DNA from: Elusimicrobiaceae bacterium
Lineage (GTDB): Bacteria > Elusimicrobiota > Elusimicrobia > Elusimicrobiales > Elusimicrobiaceae
DNA: 14,025 nt
NCBI GenBank assembly: GCA_017647245.1
Contig: JAGCKY010000072.1
Coordinates: forward strand, 1 to 14,025
Reading direction: 5' to 3'
This document shows positions 13,466 to 14,025 of this stretch, piece by piece. Position numbers and translations under genes: made by a program. Positions within the stretch are counted from its first letter, which is position 1. Every line of letters starts with the position of its first letter. The notes beneath the pieces are model-generated. The model was not told the DNA's origin and did not search any database. It saw nothing but the letters and a program-made list of their open reading frames with translations.

Positions 13466-14025
13466 TTAAAACTGCACAGATACTGCAATTTGTTGCGACG
13501 TGCCTAATGCCCCAAACGGCGTCACCGCATAGTCAATGCTCGCGCCATAGCCAAAGAGCTCACTGCTGTAAATACCAAACCCAAAGGATACTTTAGACGT
13601 GGCATCTAATCCTAAACTTTTCAAATTTTTGCTGTCGCTGTAACCGGTACTTTCGCGGTCATAGTAACCCACACGCAAGTCAAACTGCGCTACTTGTAAT
13701 ACTTCTTCCGGGATATGTACTTCCAAACCCACGCCATAGCGCCATTCATCATCGCGGTATTTCATATATTCACCAGAAATAGTCCAATACTTGGTGTTTA
13801 AATCGGCACCTAAACGCACACCGCGCGGCATTTCATCTTTGTCACCTAAGTTGACCACAGCGGCCCCTAAACCCAACCAATTTACCGGGCGCAATTTAGC
13901 ACCCAAGTCAAAACCGACATTGGTATAGCGGTAGGTATCCAATTTTTCATTGATATACTTAGCCGTGGCACCTAATTGCAACGCTTGATTGAAAAACCCG
14001 CGCGCCAAAGACACACTACCTACAA
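13466..14025 (-). CDS. PorV/PorQ-like (UPF0164) outer-membrane beta-barrel protein, C-terminal part
   Basis: About 186 residues of an open frame that enters from beyond the window edge. The GTG at 14014 is internal, since the frame continues upstream as V-G-S without a stop. The sequence is a series of alternating strands and tight turns (LGATAKYINEKL, VGFDLGAKLRPVNWLGLGAAVVNLG, GVRLGADLNTKYWTISGEYMKY, YGVGLEVHIPE, DLRVGYYDRES, VSFGFGIYS) and ends in QIAVSVQF, a C-terminal Phe as expected for BamA-dependent outer-membrane proteins. The pattern LGLGAAVVNLGD with a later GVRLGA resembles PorV/UPF0164 family barrels. Its function here is unknown. It ends 108 bp before the pilus genes on the same strand and may end a separate upstream operon. 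Confidence 0.8.
   Translation of the reverse strand, partial: VGSVSLARGFFNQALQLGATAKYINEKLDTYRYTNVGFDLGAKLRPVNWLGLGAAVVNLGDKDEMPRGVRLGADLNTKYWTISGEYMKYRDDEWRYGVGLEVHIPEEVLQVAQFDLRVGYYDRESTGYSDSKNLKSLGLDATSKVSFGFGIYSSELFGYGASIDYAVTPFGALGTSQQIAVSVQF

Noticed and set aside
1..14025. CRISPR arrays, tRNA/rRNA genes, insertion sequences, prophage or defence genes
   Set aside because: I saw no regularly spaced direct repeats, tRNA-like cloverleaf or transposase/integrase-like protein. The only repeats are the paired palindromes at 13375-13458.

Overview
The window looks like part of a diderm bacterial chromosome, most plausibly a gut-type Elusimicrobiota relative. That assignment is an inference from the overall look of the proteins and from the presence of a PorV/UPF0164-like outer-membrane barrel; no rRNA or other marker gene is present to confirm it. 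Every supported gene lies on the minus strand, so the biological reading order runs from high to low coordinates.

Reading order: (i) 14025-13466, the C-terminal part of a PorV/PorQ-like outer-membrane barrel. (ii) 13465-13358, a short spacer with two inverted REP-like palindromes. (iii) 13357-5917, a Tad/Flp (type IVc) pilus locus: two small Flp-type pilins, a TadE-like pseudopilin, RcpC/CpaB (interrupted by an in-frame stop), a very short CpaC/RcpA secretin, a TadZ(CpaE)-TadA(CpaF) fusion whose last part is frameshifted, TadB with a large extra N-terminal exported domain, and TadC. (iv) 5904-2104, four closely spaced accessory genes: an exported TPR protein, a membrane HAMP/PAS-like sensor with no kinase domain, a small two- to three-helix membrane protein resembling DUF3566, and an exported thioredoxin-fold protein with a CPYG site. 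A Rho-independent terminator follows. (v) 2031-1, a two-component pair: a membrane histidine kinase and the start of its response regulator, overlapping by 8 bp.

The pilus genes give a nearly complete inner-membrane and export machine: an ATPase/localisation fusion, the TadB/TadC platform, secretin, RcpC and pilins. No prepilin peptidase (TadV/CpaA), RcpB or TadG is visible in the window. The accessory genes are spaced 12-34 bp apart and continue straight from tadC, so they are probably co-transcribed and may serve assembly, folding or regulation of the pilus.

The most notable observations are: a single in-frame TAA in cpaB with clear homologous sequence on both sides; a one-base frameshift near the end of the tadZ-tadA fusion with an apparently conserved tail in the other frame; a secretin reduced to its barrel core; TadB carrying an extra domain of about 250 residues; and an inverted pair of 36-bp palindromes whose differences are compensatory in the stem. 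The two lesions mean that the pilus system is decaying, is recoded or variable in the population, or that the assembly contains errors at these points. The sequence alone cannot decide.
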